Assembly: GCF_000524195.1 (NCBI RefSeq)
Contig: NW_020170385.1
Coordinates: forward strand, 761,898 to 825,897
Direction of reading: 5' to 3'
Source of the DNA: Echinococcus granulosus
Taxonomy: Eukaryota > Platyhelminthes > Cestoda > Cyclophyllidea > Taeniidae
DNA length: 64,000 nt
In this document: positions 46,362 through 60,500 of the stretch, in pieces
How positions within the stretch are numbered: the first letter of the stretch is position 1
Layout: each line of letters opens with the position of its first letter
Program-made: the position numbers and the translations under genes
Notes under the pieces: generated by a model
What the model was told of the DNA's origin: nothing
Database searches by the model: none
The model's input: the letters and a program-made list of their open reading frames with translations, nothing else

Positions 46362-49300
46362 AGATACTGGAATCATGAATGGGGATACAATAATAGCATT
46401 CTCATGCAGTATAAGAAAATTTTCTACAAGCCGGAAATCGAATTATTCTGCCTTGAACTTAGTTTGCATCCTTTAAAAGCAATCAAGAACAAACCAGTTG
46501 ATTGTGAAAAGCTGTTGGGATTGCATATTGTAGCACTTTTATTTAACCAAGCAATTTGATTGCCTCAGCATCCAACAAATTTTTAGAGAACTATTTGGCA
46601 ACTTTTATTTAACCATCCACCAATTAGAACTTATCAAGAGCCATGAAACGAGTATTCTTTTTTGTGGATTAATAAAATTATTGGAGGTTTTTTGTTACAG
46701 CGCTTTGACTTGGGTTACAGTTTTATCTATGTTCAGTTCACACCTGTGACCTCGATAATGCTGGGATGACTTTCATTAAGATACGCGACAGTTCTCCTTT
46801 TAGACCTTGAAGAGCACCCTTCAAGCCGAAATTAAAGGTTTTAAATTTCAAATTCCGCGGCAGTTTTACGTTCATGCTCAAGTTTAAATACAGCTGATTA
46901 TTTAGCTGGAGTAGGAGGGAACCTGGAATGCGTAATCCCAAGAGGGAAATGGGACCTTTGCTGACGTTCCAGAGAATTCATCAAAAGTTCCGACGGTGTC
47001 CTTAAACTGGTCAAGAAAAACCCAGATTTTCTATTTTTAAAATATGTGATTTTTCAGCTAGCCAGGCTTGCAAACTCACTCAAAACTTTACTCTTCTGTT
47101 TGGAAAATTTTGAATGGACTCATTATTTCTGTGTGAGAGTTCACATCACGAGGTGTAAAATAAAATAACTGGGTTAGGTCTATGTGGCTGTGGTATTAAA
47201 AGTTTTAAACTAAAAATATATACACCAAACTACTATATGCACCAACTACAGCTGGAAACAGACATTACCAATCAGTGCGGAGTTGGGACACAAAACCACC
47301 AGTGTGTCAAGGCACACTTTTCTGATGTCGATGAGTCAAACTGCCCACGTGGCAAATTATGACTAATTTGCGCTTTTGCCATTGAGGTAGAGGATGGGGG
47401 GGAGGGGCACCCTGCCTTGGAGTCTGGGTAAGAGGGCGAAACTGAAGTTGGTTAAGCCCTCTTGCATGCAGAGCAGCCCTTCTCTCCCTCCAGGCAAACC
47501 TTTTTTATGTTGCAGTTCCGCACTACCTTGATAGGGCTCAAATCAACATGATATTCCTGAGGTGTTTTGTTAGTATATATGATTTGTAAAAGTGAGGAAT
47601 AAACATGGCAATCCAGTTCTATTTCCAAGCACCCTTGAATGGTTTTACGCCGCTAAAATTATTTAAAACTATCCATGAAAACGTAAACTGACGTTCATCT
47701 TCTCTTTCTTTGAATTTGCCTTAATTTTTATGCGGTGACTCAGTGGCATGTATTTGGTGTCTACACTGCGCTAAGAGCATAGTATCCCCATGATGGTGTG
47801 TGCTTAAATTGCCTCACATGGGTAGTAAGTACCATCCATAATGGCCCTTGCGCGGATTCAGTCAAAGTACATTCTAAGGTTGTTTTCATGGATCAGGAAT
47901 GCATGAAAGGTACAATCCGTCTCACAAAGCTTAGCGCAAATGTAAACAGCGTATGATGGTACCCTGCTCACGTTTAACTAGGTTTCGCACTAATTCACAG
48001 TTAACCTTAATGCTATAAAGGGAGACGTTTATTGCCAGTTTCTATATTCATATGCCATAGTCACAACTGCGTACAGTAGATGTTGCTCGTGAGGTTATCG
48101 CTACACATTTAAAAATATTTCTTCTTCAGCCCCTTTATTCGGCATTTTAAATATTTCATATGGACAAAGCTTAGACTAATTTAGATGAGCTTTACATTAC
48201 TGTATTCAGCTTCAGGTAGTTAGCTCCTGAAAATAGAAAAGCAAAATGGGTAGGTAGATACCATCTTTCATAAGAAATTCTAGCATTTTTGCCATCATCT
48301 TAATTTTTCAGTCTATGATAATATGTAGTCAAAAATATAAAAATATACAGTAGAACTCAATCGAAACCTTACTAGGTATTTCAGTTGTGCCGATATGTTA
48401 CAAAGTCACACAATCCTATATTTTAGTGAAATGAGCAAACTGTCATGCTCTCAGAATGTACGCAATATTTTGGCTACGCAAAATGTTACCAAAGGAATCC
48501 GCATACGTATTTAGAATAAGGTTGAAGAGAACTAAGAAATGTTAGCCAAAATTATTAACATCACATCAACAATACATCCCAAAGCTAAAAATAGGTTAAT
48601 AAAAGGTAATATCCCTATATTTTATTTCCATTGGATATTCACGTCATTTATAAATGTTCTTAAATAAAACCAAACCAGAAATTTTGCGATTGAACCAATT
48701 AATTCTTGCAAAGTTGGCTAAAACACTAATAATTGCCTCCATTTGGTGTAGAAATAGGTCTAGGTTACTATGTAACCCTGGCGCTTGGTTTACACAAAGT
48801 TGTGAACATTAGTTGTAGACACCAATGCAGGCAATAATTGAAATAACTACTTAGAGATCTCCATCACTTTGAAATTAAACTACATGATTTTTGGTCAAGG
48901 TAAGTTTAGCACGAAGCCTGTGCATGATGCTCATAAGTAATTTTTAGTTTGTAATTATTTTTAGAGAGGTTGAACGCTTACTGATATCACTACATACACA
49001 ATCGACTATTATTTACCTTTTACAGCAGCACAAGCAGGCGAATGAATGGCGCATCAATTCACCTTCTACGCACGTTCTAACAAAATCCTGAAGCCAACCA
49101 CAAATGCGAGCAGTTAATCATAGAATTTCTGAATTCTGCGAAAGGTTGGGGTTTCTGCAGTGCGACTCAGTATAAGGTTTGGGATTTGGAAAATAATCTA
49201 CCAAACTGTATGCATTTTAGCAAATATTTGACCTCTAATGAAAGTAAAATTATGGCAAGGTATTTCTCAAAAACTATGGCCATTCGTTGTAGTGGGAGGT

Positions 49301-51184
49301 TTGAGGTATCATGAATATTCAGCTAGCTGGCTTTTAGCGCATCTTATCCCGTTTTGCCCCAAATTTCGATCGGTGCTTCGATTGTGCCTTGAATTTTTTC
49401 CAGGGTGAATAATGTCTGCCATTCAGTATGAGCATGCTTGATAACGCGTAAACGAGCAAGCCCGCAAGAAGGCGATGTACTTATAACGTGAGCGTATTTG
49501 GCTGCATATTTAATTAGTCTAGATGATATCAGCAAGCGTAGTTACATGCAATCAACATTTCATTAACGACCTTCTCTTTTATGCAAGTTAACTAATCTAC
49601 ATTTGATACAAATGGAGCATTTGCAATATTTTCAAGGGCAAATATGATAAAATTTGCGCCTTTCGCCCAGAAACCATTACAGCAGATCTAGCAACACACC
49701 TCAAAGCACTTAAAATTGAGTTTTATTCTGCCTTACAGGGATTTAGTTTTATCTTGATTATGCACTCAAGAATTCATTTACTACTTGCTGAGACCTAAAG
49801 GCGGCAACTTCAGTAAACTGACCAATTAAATTTAGTTAAACAAACTCTAATAAACTACTACTGAATAAGTACTTGTTTTATGTAATCAAGATATTTGTAG
49901 ATGTCCCTTAAAAGTGGTGTTTTACTCAACTCAAGAAGGCCATAGCTGATGTACACGAGAGGACGCTTCTAAGCCCTTAATCAGTTTAACACTGCGATTG
50001 TTTTTAATATAGTTTAACTTTTCGATGAAAAAGATTGGCATTAAGAACAAACTCCTCCATTTAGAGCATGAGATTCTTTAAGCTATTATTACTTTAGCGT
50101 TCATAGTGGTCTGCCGTACGCGTATAAATTTTACACCCCAAAAATGATCGACCACTCCTCCCCATTCAGCCTACCAACATTTCTGTTGCCGCAACAAATT
50201 ACTTTCGCAATTTTTTTTGTCTCTTAATCTGGCGATAATTCGGGCTCACAAAGATCACATTTTACTCCACTATGTCTTTTGCACTTTGCACATTAGATTT
50301 GCTGAAATACACAAAATAACCTTGCATTTGGAATCGTGCATCCCTCAATGGTTTGAGAAAATAGGTTTTAAATGAAACCTTTAGATGGTCTTCAAAGTAA
50401 AGTGAATATTTGCTTATCTGTATTTTATGGGAGGGCTTCATTGTGGGAGAACTAATGGGGCACCTACTTGAGCACGAGTCAAAATAACGAAATCTGCCTC
50501 CAATAAATTCCATATTTAACAGACTGGTAACTACGATCTAGGCTTGACAGATCAGAAGAAATATGGCAGACACTTCATCGCTTATTTTAGTGTGATAGAA
50601 AGCTACCGGCCTCATTATTCATGCCTAAATTGAAATAAAGTTGCACCCTATGCACTATACCATTTCTTTAATGGAAAGTATCTAAAATTTATACAAGCGC
50701 CTTATTGAAGTTGCTTTGTGCCTTAAATATCAGTCACAACGTACAGCTTATCGCATAATGAGGGGCCTTCGAGCCTGTCTCTCGCTTATCTCATTCAACA
50801 CGTTTCCCTGAACAGGCATGACACTTGCCTTGCATAAATATAATGGACTTAATTAGTTTGATGCCTTAAAAGATTGTACTACAGCATATTTTGCCATTTT
50901 GCATGAAATCCAAGGAAAGAAAACTGTGAAAAGTTTAGTATGATAAAGAGGCAAACAATTTTGCCTTTCCTACATAGATACAATCACAATATCTACAACC
51001 TCGTGCATACATATTGGGGTATGTTTGCATAAAGAGTGGTTGTTAAAGCGAAACCCTACAAAAACGGCAGACATGCGCATGCGTTCCGCCAGTATTTGCA
51101 TAAAGTGTACAGAAGCGAAATACGTGTGTCGCTTCAATTCACACATTTACACTCACATGCAAGGGGAGAGAAAAGACAAAAACA
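46362..51184. other. Spacer between the LTR element and the cadherin gene
   Basis: AT-rich, no recognisable gene. A somewhat GC-richer stretch at about 47260-47510 with a G-run near 47397 may be an old repeat, but I could not identify it. Confidence 0.55.
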
Positions 51185-51555
51185 CTAAATCATGTTGTCA
51201 AAGAGGAGGTGGTCGATCTCCTGGCATAGTCTGTTGGCGCTCTCGTCAGCAGTATGATCATCGAGAAGGCTTTTTGTCATACAGAGACCCTCTCTCGGCA
51301 AACTGAATGTCTTGCTGATGTTTCCGACCAAGGTAAGAGGTACCTCGCTACATGGTAAACTCCCATTCTCCTTCTCTTCTGAAGTAACGAAAGTTGACAC
51401 GGATCTCTGAGGCCTCTCTTCAGCTGCGGAAGTGGTGGAAACGGTTCCTGTTTGACCTGCTAGGGAGCTAGCACACAAATATATACCACTCGTGGTGGTG
51501 ATAGGGGTCACGGGTGTCTCGCTAGTCTCGAGGCGTGGGAGAGTGCCAACGAAAC
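51185..51555 (-). CDS. Cadherin last exon, end of the cytoplasmic tail
   Basis: Acceptor ttcttctttag, 371 nt, phase 1 in, ending in a stop at 51185-51187. It begins FVGTLPRLETSETPVTPI and ends EIDHLLFDNMI. Serine- and threonine-rich with an acidic, hydrophobic C-terminus (LLFDNMI). The exact phase match to the previous exon supports the join. Confidence 0.72.
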
Positions 51556-54500
51556 CTAAAGAAGAAAAAGAATAGATGAATCTTTAAAGCCAAAACAACG
51601 TCATATCGAAAATTAAAATGAAGTTTGTGGCAGGAAAAACAAATAGTCTAATTCTCATCTAAGTGTCACTTTATTTTCGTCATCAAAATGTGCCGAATTA
51701 TGGAATGTTAATTTTTCCCAGATGACTATTACAGTCCATCTGAAATTGTCTTCATCTAGTGGCATTTTTCACTCAATTTTAAAAATATTGTAACTTTTAA
51801 CTTAAGTAAAAGAGCTCCATGTCCATTATGCATCTGTTATTTGAAATAATTAGAAGCAAATCATTTAGTAGTGATCGGAGTATCTACGGTCTACTTTATT
51901 GTGCCAAGGTGATTTTGCCTTAGCGTGTATCGCCACCTTCCCTCAATGGAAATGGACCTGGGTGGTCTGCAGCCAGCGTAACCGAGCCAGAGACTTTTCC
52001 TGTGGAGGCGACGGGACATCCACAGAGGATGGATTGGAATGGCCCCTGGAACATGGCTTCCTCGTCGCTGGCCCCGCGTCCGCTATCGGAGCGCTGCTCG
52101 TCCTGGCCACAAGATACCGCGACCATCTCAACGGTAGGACCACGGGACAAGGGGCAGCCGAGGGCAGGTGATTGGTGTAGTAGAAAGTGTTGTCCCCTTT
52201 GCAAAGTACTACCAGAGGAGATTGGATTCCCTGCGATTTCAGATGGTAAGCCTATGGGAATTAGGCTCTCGGTCTCAAAAGTGCAATCGCTTGATGCCAT
52301 ATGCATCGGACTCCAAATCGGCGCCTAGAAGTCCCATAGTGCAACTTATCAAATATCGGAAGGTAACGTACTTCGGAGGAAGTAAGGAAGCATGACTAAC
52401 ATTTAAACAATTACAGAATATACTGCTTAAATCAAAGATGTCGGGATTGGAACATTCACATAACAAGTTCATCACCAAAACATAGCATAAATGTGCAGTC
52501 TGGATTGCAGACACAAACAGTCCAATCCGGTACTCTGTGGAATTTTGGAGCACTTGCATGATGCTTCTATGTCAACTTCAGAATGGTAAATGGACAGGGT
52601 GCCCCATGATTAAGAGCTCGAAGAATGCTCGGAGGCTTTCCCTAACATGCTTGTATGAATGTTTGACGGCATTTTCCGACCCAAAAGGCTGTTGGGACTA
52701 TTTTGTAAGTTGCATTTTGGTAAGAAAAAAAGGCAAACACACAAAAAATTAAAGGATATGTATGAAACTAGAGAACTGAAAATTCCGCAGTTGCTTTAAG
52801 ATTCCTTTGCTGATGAATACGGTAACTTGAGTTTTTATTCGTCACGTCTGTTTATTACTGATATTTACCTGACAGATATAATTCAAGGACTGTTAGACCC
52901 TCTTAGTTAGTTATGTAAAATGCCTTATTTAAACATGCTCTTAATCCCAATTGGCATGCGAATCAAACATCATTACCTCGATATCATCAAAATTATGAAC
53001 GGTTTCCTTGTCTTATGATTCAGGACACCTACAGACCGTTAAATTGGAGGTCTGTTTCATTTTGGGCGAGAGTTCTAAAATTCCCAAAAATAGGAGTAAA
53101 TGTTTATTCCTGATTTTGAATAAGTAATTAGGACCGAAGACAAGATTTGTCAAAAACTGCAAACCTATCGGCGTCACTTGTTAATTAATTTTTTTTGCCA
53201 CACAAAGCCTCTGTTTTATTAATAAGACAGGACTTTAGTTTGCGTTTTTTTCTGATTTTTGACTTTGAATATAGAAGCCGACCCATACACTGATTATTAT
53301 GACCAAATCTGTGACAATTATCAATGTAAAAACCTTTCGTCCCATTCATAAATCCGGCTTTTTTCACAACATTGCAAAAATTAGCGACCTGTGACTATGT
53401 AGCTAGCTAAAGTATTAAAGTTTTGGTTTGCAGCACCTTTGTGGTTGGTCCGACAAAAATGTAAGCCCTGTTCCATGGCGCTGGGTCCATACTTATTGGC
53501 TCAAATCATTGTAAAAATTAACCATTTTATCACCTTTTTAGCAATAAATGATACGCTCTGCCCGATTGCCTGCATGATCCAGGGTGTTTCTTTTTTTGCA
53601 AATTAGGGAAGATATCAAACCGACCACTTGTTACAACCACCTGTTTACTAAGCGCCATCGCTTAAAAGTCCTGTTTGCCTGACATTTGCATGAGAAAAGT
53701 AGTTCTGCACCAAAATAGGCTTTACCAGGTTATGCAAGAAATGCTTTTTGGCAGACAAGATTGGAAGAATGGAGGAGTTCTCTTTTCATATTGGGTAAAC
53801 TACTCACGCAGTTTGGCAGTTTAAGGACTTTAAAGCGTTCTGTTCTAATTTGCAGTTCGCATTCCCGACCTGGATGTTGTAAAATAGGTTTTCAAAAATT
53901 TATTCATGCGACATTGGTATTTCTACTTCCTCTTGTAGACTAAGACTTAAATCTATCTGCATTAAACGAAAAAGGATACTTTTTTAAAAATAGGATTCCA
54001 TGAGCAATAATATGGCATGTCTGGATGCACGTACAAATCCGTGGTACCCTGAGCACTCTATTGTCGGTAAGTCTCGGGCAGGACCATTATGATCATCAGG
54101 CTTCAACTTTCCGGTAGTTCTTTCGATGAAAAATTGTTTTTTTTAGTAAAAACGAAAGGAACAGCTAAAAGCACGGTGAAATGACAAGAGTCCTTATTTC
54201 AAATTACAGAGCATAACTAGAGATAACATTTGCAATGTTTACGATCAGAACTTGAATGTATGAGGAGAACACTCTTGAATCTAGCGTCTTGATATTTTAA
54301 AAATAGACCCATGAAAGCAAATATTTCACAGCAATTTATTTTTTCGGCTAAAATGCATACTTGATCAAGAAAGATCAAATTAAGAGGCACAAGACATTTT
54401 AACGTCCTGCTTGATAAACCAAGTTGTTTTACTTATAACGAAAATGCAACTAGCTCTTCCTTACAGATAACTGTTCTGGTGAGGAAATATCAACATATCT

Positions 54501-57500
54501 ATTGTCTTCTTGCTCGTCAAGGATATTATTTATACTCCATTCTAATCTCTTAGCAAATATGAATATGAAATGACATTGACCTTTTGATAAAAGATGAACG
54601 CCCCTAGCAGCTTCATGCAGATCTGCAAGGGTTTATTTGAATTTAACAATGGCTTGTTTATATTAATGAAAAAGTTGTTCCAATACGGCTTTTAATTTTA
54701 CCAAGCTTTGCTGAACGATACAAGATTGGCAACAATCGAGCCAAGCGCAGACACTATTTATGACATTTTCAAGTTGTTAACTATGGTATAGCTGTTTGCG
54801 CAAACTCAGTTAACTGATGAACCCCTGATCAGGTTATTCAAATACCATCGAAATAATCATTTTAGACCCAGCGTAGCGTATCAAAGCAAATGTAGGCTGG
54901 TCTGAGGCGACACGTGGGGAATGGAATCGCGATCAAGGCAGTATACGGGCGTGCCGAGAATAGTGGGAGGCTATTCAGCCGTTCACAGTCAAAGAAAGAT
55001 TCCACCGCAACACCCAATTTAGTCCGCTGGGTGGACTAGACTATAGCATGTGCATTGACATTGCGAAATGCTTTGAAATCACAAGTAAAACAGGAACATA
55101 GAGCATTCATACATTTAATAAGCTAAGATACGTTGAAGAGCCAGTTGATGCAAGACAAGTCGACTACCGCGAATAAATCTTTACGTCTAACTGATGCGTA
55201 TTTGGTCACAACAAGCCATTATCAGCAGAAGTTACCAGGATCAAACTAATCAGGCTGCACGCATGCGGCTTGAGACTGTTGCTATCATGCTAATTTAGTG
55301 CCAGCTTATTGGTCCGTAAGTAACTTGGGTTGATGTCCCAATTTTGAGTCTAAATAGCGATTTTTGGCGATCATCCAAACGTCGATTGAAATAAATTCGA
55401 GAACACACATTACATCCTGTGAGTGAAGAGGTACCTCTGCTCGTTGATCTTGGGCTAGTAACCAGAGTAAAGGATTGTGTTTTTTAGAGAATATTGTGAA
55501 AAGTATGGAGGCACGTGGAATATTAACAAGATTATGCAAAGTCATTCAGCAATACGTTAACCACGAGTTTTGATAATTGAAGGCGTCAGCAATCAACCTT
55601 AAACATAATCTTTTTCTAACTAATCGAAGTCACTTTGATTCCTATTGTTCCTTGAGTATTTTTAAAGACAAAGAAGGGTACTTAAAAGGGCCATTAGCTT
55701 CCAAATGCTGGAAAGAGATATCCCAAGAGCAGATGATGTTATGATGAGCATCACTGTCATTGAAGGTAGTATGAGTTGATGTTGAGAAATCACATTAATC
55801 GGATATTTGTTTGTGTTAAGCTTAAGGAGTGACTCTAAGTGGGAAATTTTACATCAAGTTTGATTCATTTTATCAATTTGGATGTTCCATAGTGGATTTC
55901 GTTGTACTAACGAAACCCTGAGCAAAACTTGCTGTTTGAGCAGCCCAAACAATGTGTATAAAAAAATATTTAGTGAGCCATAAAACTCTTTCATCTTTAA
56001 CACAATAATCCATCTCAAAAAGTAATTTCTCGTCATTTCTTTAAGTCCTCAATAAACCTAATTTTGAGGGATTTAGCCAAGCGCAACCCTTGTACTACCA
56101 CATGCTATTTCAAACTGAACGCACCATGCCGTCAGCCTGTAAACGAAAAGCCCCACTTTTCATTTCGTTGCCGTCGTAGGCGCTGATGAGAGTCCCCGTG
56201 GTGCCAACAATCCACGTGCCTTCGCCGACAGCAGAGCAGCCATCTAGCGTGGCCGAGTCTGAGCAGGAGAGGGCTCCGCTGCGCGGGTTCATGAGGAGAG
56301 TGGGGCTTGTGTGTGGCTCCATTCCAAAGGGTGACAGCTTCATCGTGCCACCGCAACCGACGCCATCGTTCAAGACCGCGTCTCCACTACGTCGTCTACG
56401 AGACTTGTGGAAGGGGCGTACCATACAGAGGATGGCGCTGATCAGAACGGCGGCGAGAAAAGCTGACACTGTAGAGAGGACGATGACGATGAGTATGTTT
56501 TTTGCTTCTATCCGATAGGAGGTGGCAAAGGATCCGTGGTTCAAACTGTTCTTCCCGTCGCCTCCTGCACCGAGCCAATTTCCTCGGCTGGGAACATCTT
56601 CTATGACCAGCTCAATTAGCTGATGAACATGTAAAAGGAATTTCAAACAGTCGGAACCTGGGGATGGGAAATTTCAATTTTTTACAATAATTTTACTAAC
56701 ACTGCACCAATTTACCGATCAGGTTCGCAACGTGAAGGAAATAAAGGTAGCAAAAGTATTTTCTTGTTTTTCTTCGTTGCATTAGCAAAGGTAACAAGTC
56801 AGTCAGCTTATCATTCTAGTAACGGCGCAATCTTGAAAATTCGAAAAGTTTGATAAAAGGCTATGTATATAATTTACAGAGTGTATAAGACCTGAACTAT
56901 TGCATACCAATTCTGCCTATCAATGTTTAATCACATAAATAGTAAACGAAGAACGGGTAATCCTCAATAAAATGGCGAATTATCGGCATTTAATAATTTT
57001 TTAAACTTGTCTTAAAATCACATATTCCGTATAACATTTCTTTAACTGTCTTAAAGTGTTTTGAAACGCACCTAAAATCGTTCAGATGACTTCAGCCTGG
57101 CGAAGAGGCTAAACTAGTTTTCGCTAATTACCTTTAATGGTACTCGATATAAGACTTGTTAGAACTAGTATCATAAATACCAATGAACACAGAAAGACGA
57201 AAAGATGAAGTTGGTTATGCAAATGTGGTAGTTAATAGGAAAAGTTCAAAAGGTGAAAGGCTTTACTGTGACACGACTTTACACTCCATAAAATAGATTG
57301 AGTTCTCTCCCACGAATGCGTGCAAGATAAGTGCTTTAGTCTGCCTGCAGCTTTAAACTTGCTGGGGTCTAATTACGCCTACGTCTCCGTTTTGGAATCT
57401 CTTAATTGCATCAAATAAATTTGCGAATAATGCAAATACGACATCACATAGTCGCTTGATAGCCATAATTTTGCATATAAAATTCGCGTTTTTTACCAAA

Positions 57501-60500
57501 TGTTGACCCCCATCCGCCGCAGAAGCTGAGGGTACGTGAGACGAACGTCGCATAAAAACAATTGCAAGAGTTTAGCAGTGAGGATTCCACTCTCTTTTAA
57601 TAACAAAATTCCATGCATATCTATTGATATTACTATTTCGTTTAAAAAGCAATATCAATGAATAATGCAGCTATGCTTTTGTTCAAATACGCCAGCGTTA
57701 ATTCCTCAAGAATCACCTTAGTTCACCTCCAAGCCGTGTTTATTTAGGAGTCAGGAACATTGAATTAAAACAATATGCAAATGTGAAATAATACTAAAGG
57801 GGCCCTTAGGCACGTACCCTATTCTTCCCAGTACTACTTTGGAAATATTATGATTTGCTAAATTTTACAAGCAAGTGACTGAAAGAAACCTCATTAATTT
57901 ATCTTTAAGTTCACAAGAATGATATTGGCTATGACGTTTATTGGGTGGTCACTAGCTTGCTAGTTAATTTTTACAAAGCATATTCACAAAAGCGCAAATT
58001 TATTTGATGGATCAAAGTAGTCTGTGTTGAACTTCAATGTGATGCTCGGGTAATAACTAGTTGCGAATTTATTAATGCTCGGAATATTCCAGAGAAACAC
58101 GTGTATGGTGGATTCTGTTTATTAACACGTGTACTCCTTATTGTAAGATCGCAACACCTTAATGCTAGGAAGATCACTGATTACATGAAATCATATAAAC
58201 AAACAATTATTTGAATATCCGTTAGCAAGACTTGGCGGTAAACAGTCACAAAACTCCTGATCCAGAATGTGTGTAGACTTGAAACCAAGCAAGTCTTGCT
58301 GCCTTCAGGTTTGGTTAAGCACTTTCCTCTTTTATCGCGGATTAATTTGTTACGTTTGGCCTGTTGCTATTTAAAGGTTCACTTACATGTGCGCGTGACC
58401 ATTAACCAATCTAAAATTCCTTCCTCGAGTCAGCTAAGGTAATGGATGAAGTAATTTCACTTTTTAACAAATTCCTTCCATCTGACTCTAAAACTGACTA
58501 AGTTAATGCGACTCTATCCGCTTATCTCTACCCATTTATCTCAAATCCAATGCGTTAAAAATATTTATGCGCACTACTGTTACATTCGCATATTTTGAGG
58601 TTGAGAAACAGAGTGAAATTTTCCAAATCTCTTCCGCTTCGCTTTGCACAGAGAAAAACATCGCACGGCATTAAAATCCTCCAAAATTGATCAGCCCATT
58701 GGAGCAGGTTTAGGAAAGGCCCCATTCATGAAGTTAATTTGACAGAAAAAATGTGTTCACGATAAAGATCGATTTAAGGACCAAGAAACGAAAGTCCAGT
58801 ATTAGGTGAAATTCACAATCGTTTTAATGTTTCATCTAACTGCACTCCTTACCCGTTGTAAAATATGAGATTTAGTTGAATACATAAAGTGTACCCCTAC
58901 CATTTGGGAGTCAAGGTCTTAGGATTTGCTTACGACTTGGAAATGATAAATAGAAGAGGAAAAAGTAAGCTAACCAAAGTCGGTTAGTTATAAGCAAACC
59001 ACAGATTCACACCCTTCACATTTGGGTTATTTGTTATTATCAGTGTTAGATCTCAAGCAAAATCAACTTAGCAATAATTCTAGTTCATTTGTCAATTATT
59101 CCCTGGTATATGCCATGAAGGGCAAATCTGTTTCCCTTTAAAAAGGTAAGAAAAATACAATTCGATTACCAATGAAGTTGCGCATATTTCTAAGTTCCCC
59201 GGTTGCCAACTCGGTAGCAAATATTATGGTCGCCTGATATATCAGTAGTTAAGACCATATCTGAATTAGTAAGGACTCAAGCCTTAAATAATAAGCTGTG
59301 ATATGTAAACAGTCCTACTTTGCTCTCGTTCTTTACTAGGATATAGGTCACTGATAAAGTTACTCGGTTTTGTTATAAGCAAAACAAATATTGTGAACTT
59401 AACTTTCCCGGTATAAAAGTGCATAAGTCGTACATTGATTCAGCATAGGAACTGTAGCACCTCCGTAGTTTACGCGCCTGGGACAACAAGTACCCAAGTT
59501 GTTATAAGTACAATACTGCATTTGCATTTGCTGCACTTTGGATTAATTTTGCGCTAAACAAAATGAGATGTACATTTTTACAATGCCACATGCAATCTAG
59601 CACTATCCGCATTTTCTACATTTTGAAAGTTTTGCAAGATTGACAAAGCTGGCTACGCAGCTTAAACTGTCCAAATATTTTATCACGTGTTAACGTTGAG
59701 GAAAACTATTTTTGTGCCTGTTGCAAATGAAGATAATGGCGGATCCGACAGAACGCCGTCTCTAAGTAAAAGAGAAAATAATGGTTTCAAAAATAAACCA
59801 CCCGAAAAGCATCGTTTGTCATCCAAAAGGTAGGACACACGTGTTTCGAACGAGTGTCTAAGGCACGTGTCGATGCTTCATTTTGGTTAGCAGGTTCTCC
59901 TAATCATATAATTGATTCAAGATGCATTTGTGAGGCAAAGGTTTTAATAATCCTATTTATACGACCTTTTGCGTTTCAATTTTAAACTATTTTCGCGGGC
60001 TGACACCAGATTTGGGGCAATCTTTTGGGCCATTGGCGTTTCCCGCCATTATTCAGTTAAAGTGGTAGAGTTCCTAAACTTGCCTACTTGCGACATTTCT
60101 TGATTTTACTTTTAAAACGATTTAATTAATAAATTTGGAGTGACTTTGTTTTGCTTTGTATGAATACTAGAATGTTAGGGTTCATCAACGGACAATACTG
60201 GTAAAGCATATCGCAACCGCTCCTACAGGGTGGTAAAGGGACAATGTCGAATAAATGGTGCAAATGGGAGTTGGAAACAACCATTGCATTTACATGAAAA
60301 GAGTGGGCTAAAGTAAGACATTGGCCAGATAAATTTGCTTCATAGTCGTTGAAATTCTATTGACGAATGAGCTGACAGGCAAAGTGTTTAAAGTAATCAA
60401 ACACCAACGACTGCACAGTGCAGGATTTGAAATGTGCGCTGATTTGCAGTTTAGATTTTAAGACGTCTAAGTTTTATATAACCTTTATGTATGTATGCCC

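Noticed and set aside
57353..57553. Minus-strand 66-codon frame in the cadherin intron as a missing exon
   Set aside because: No cadherin-like residues, and splice phases do not match the neighbouring exons.
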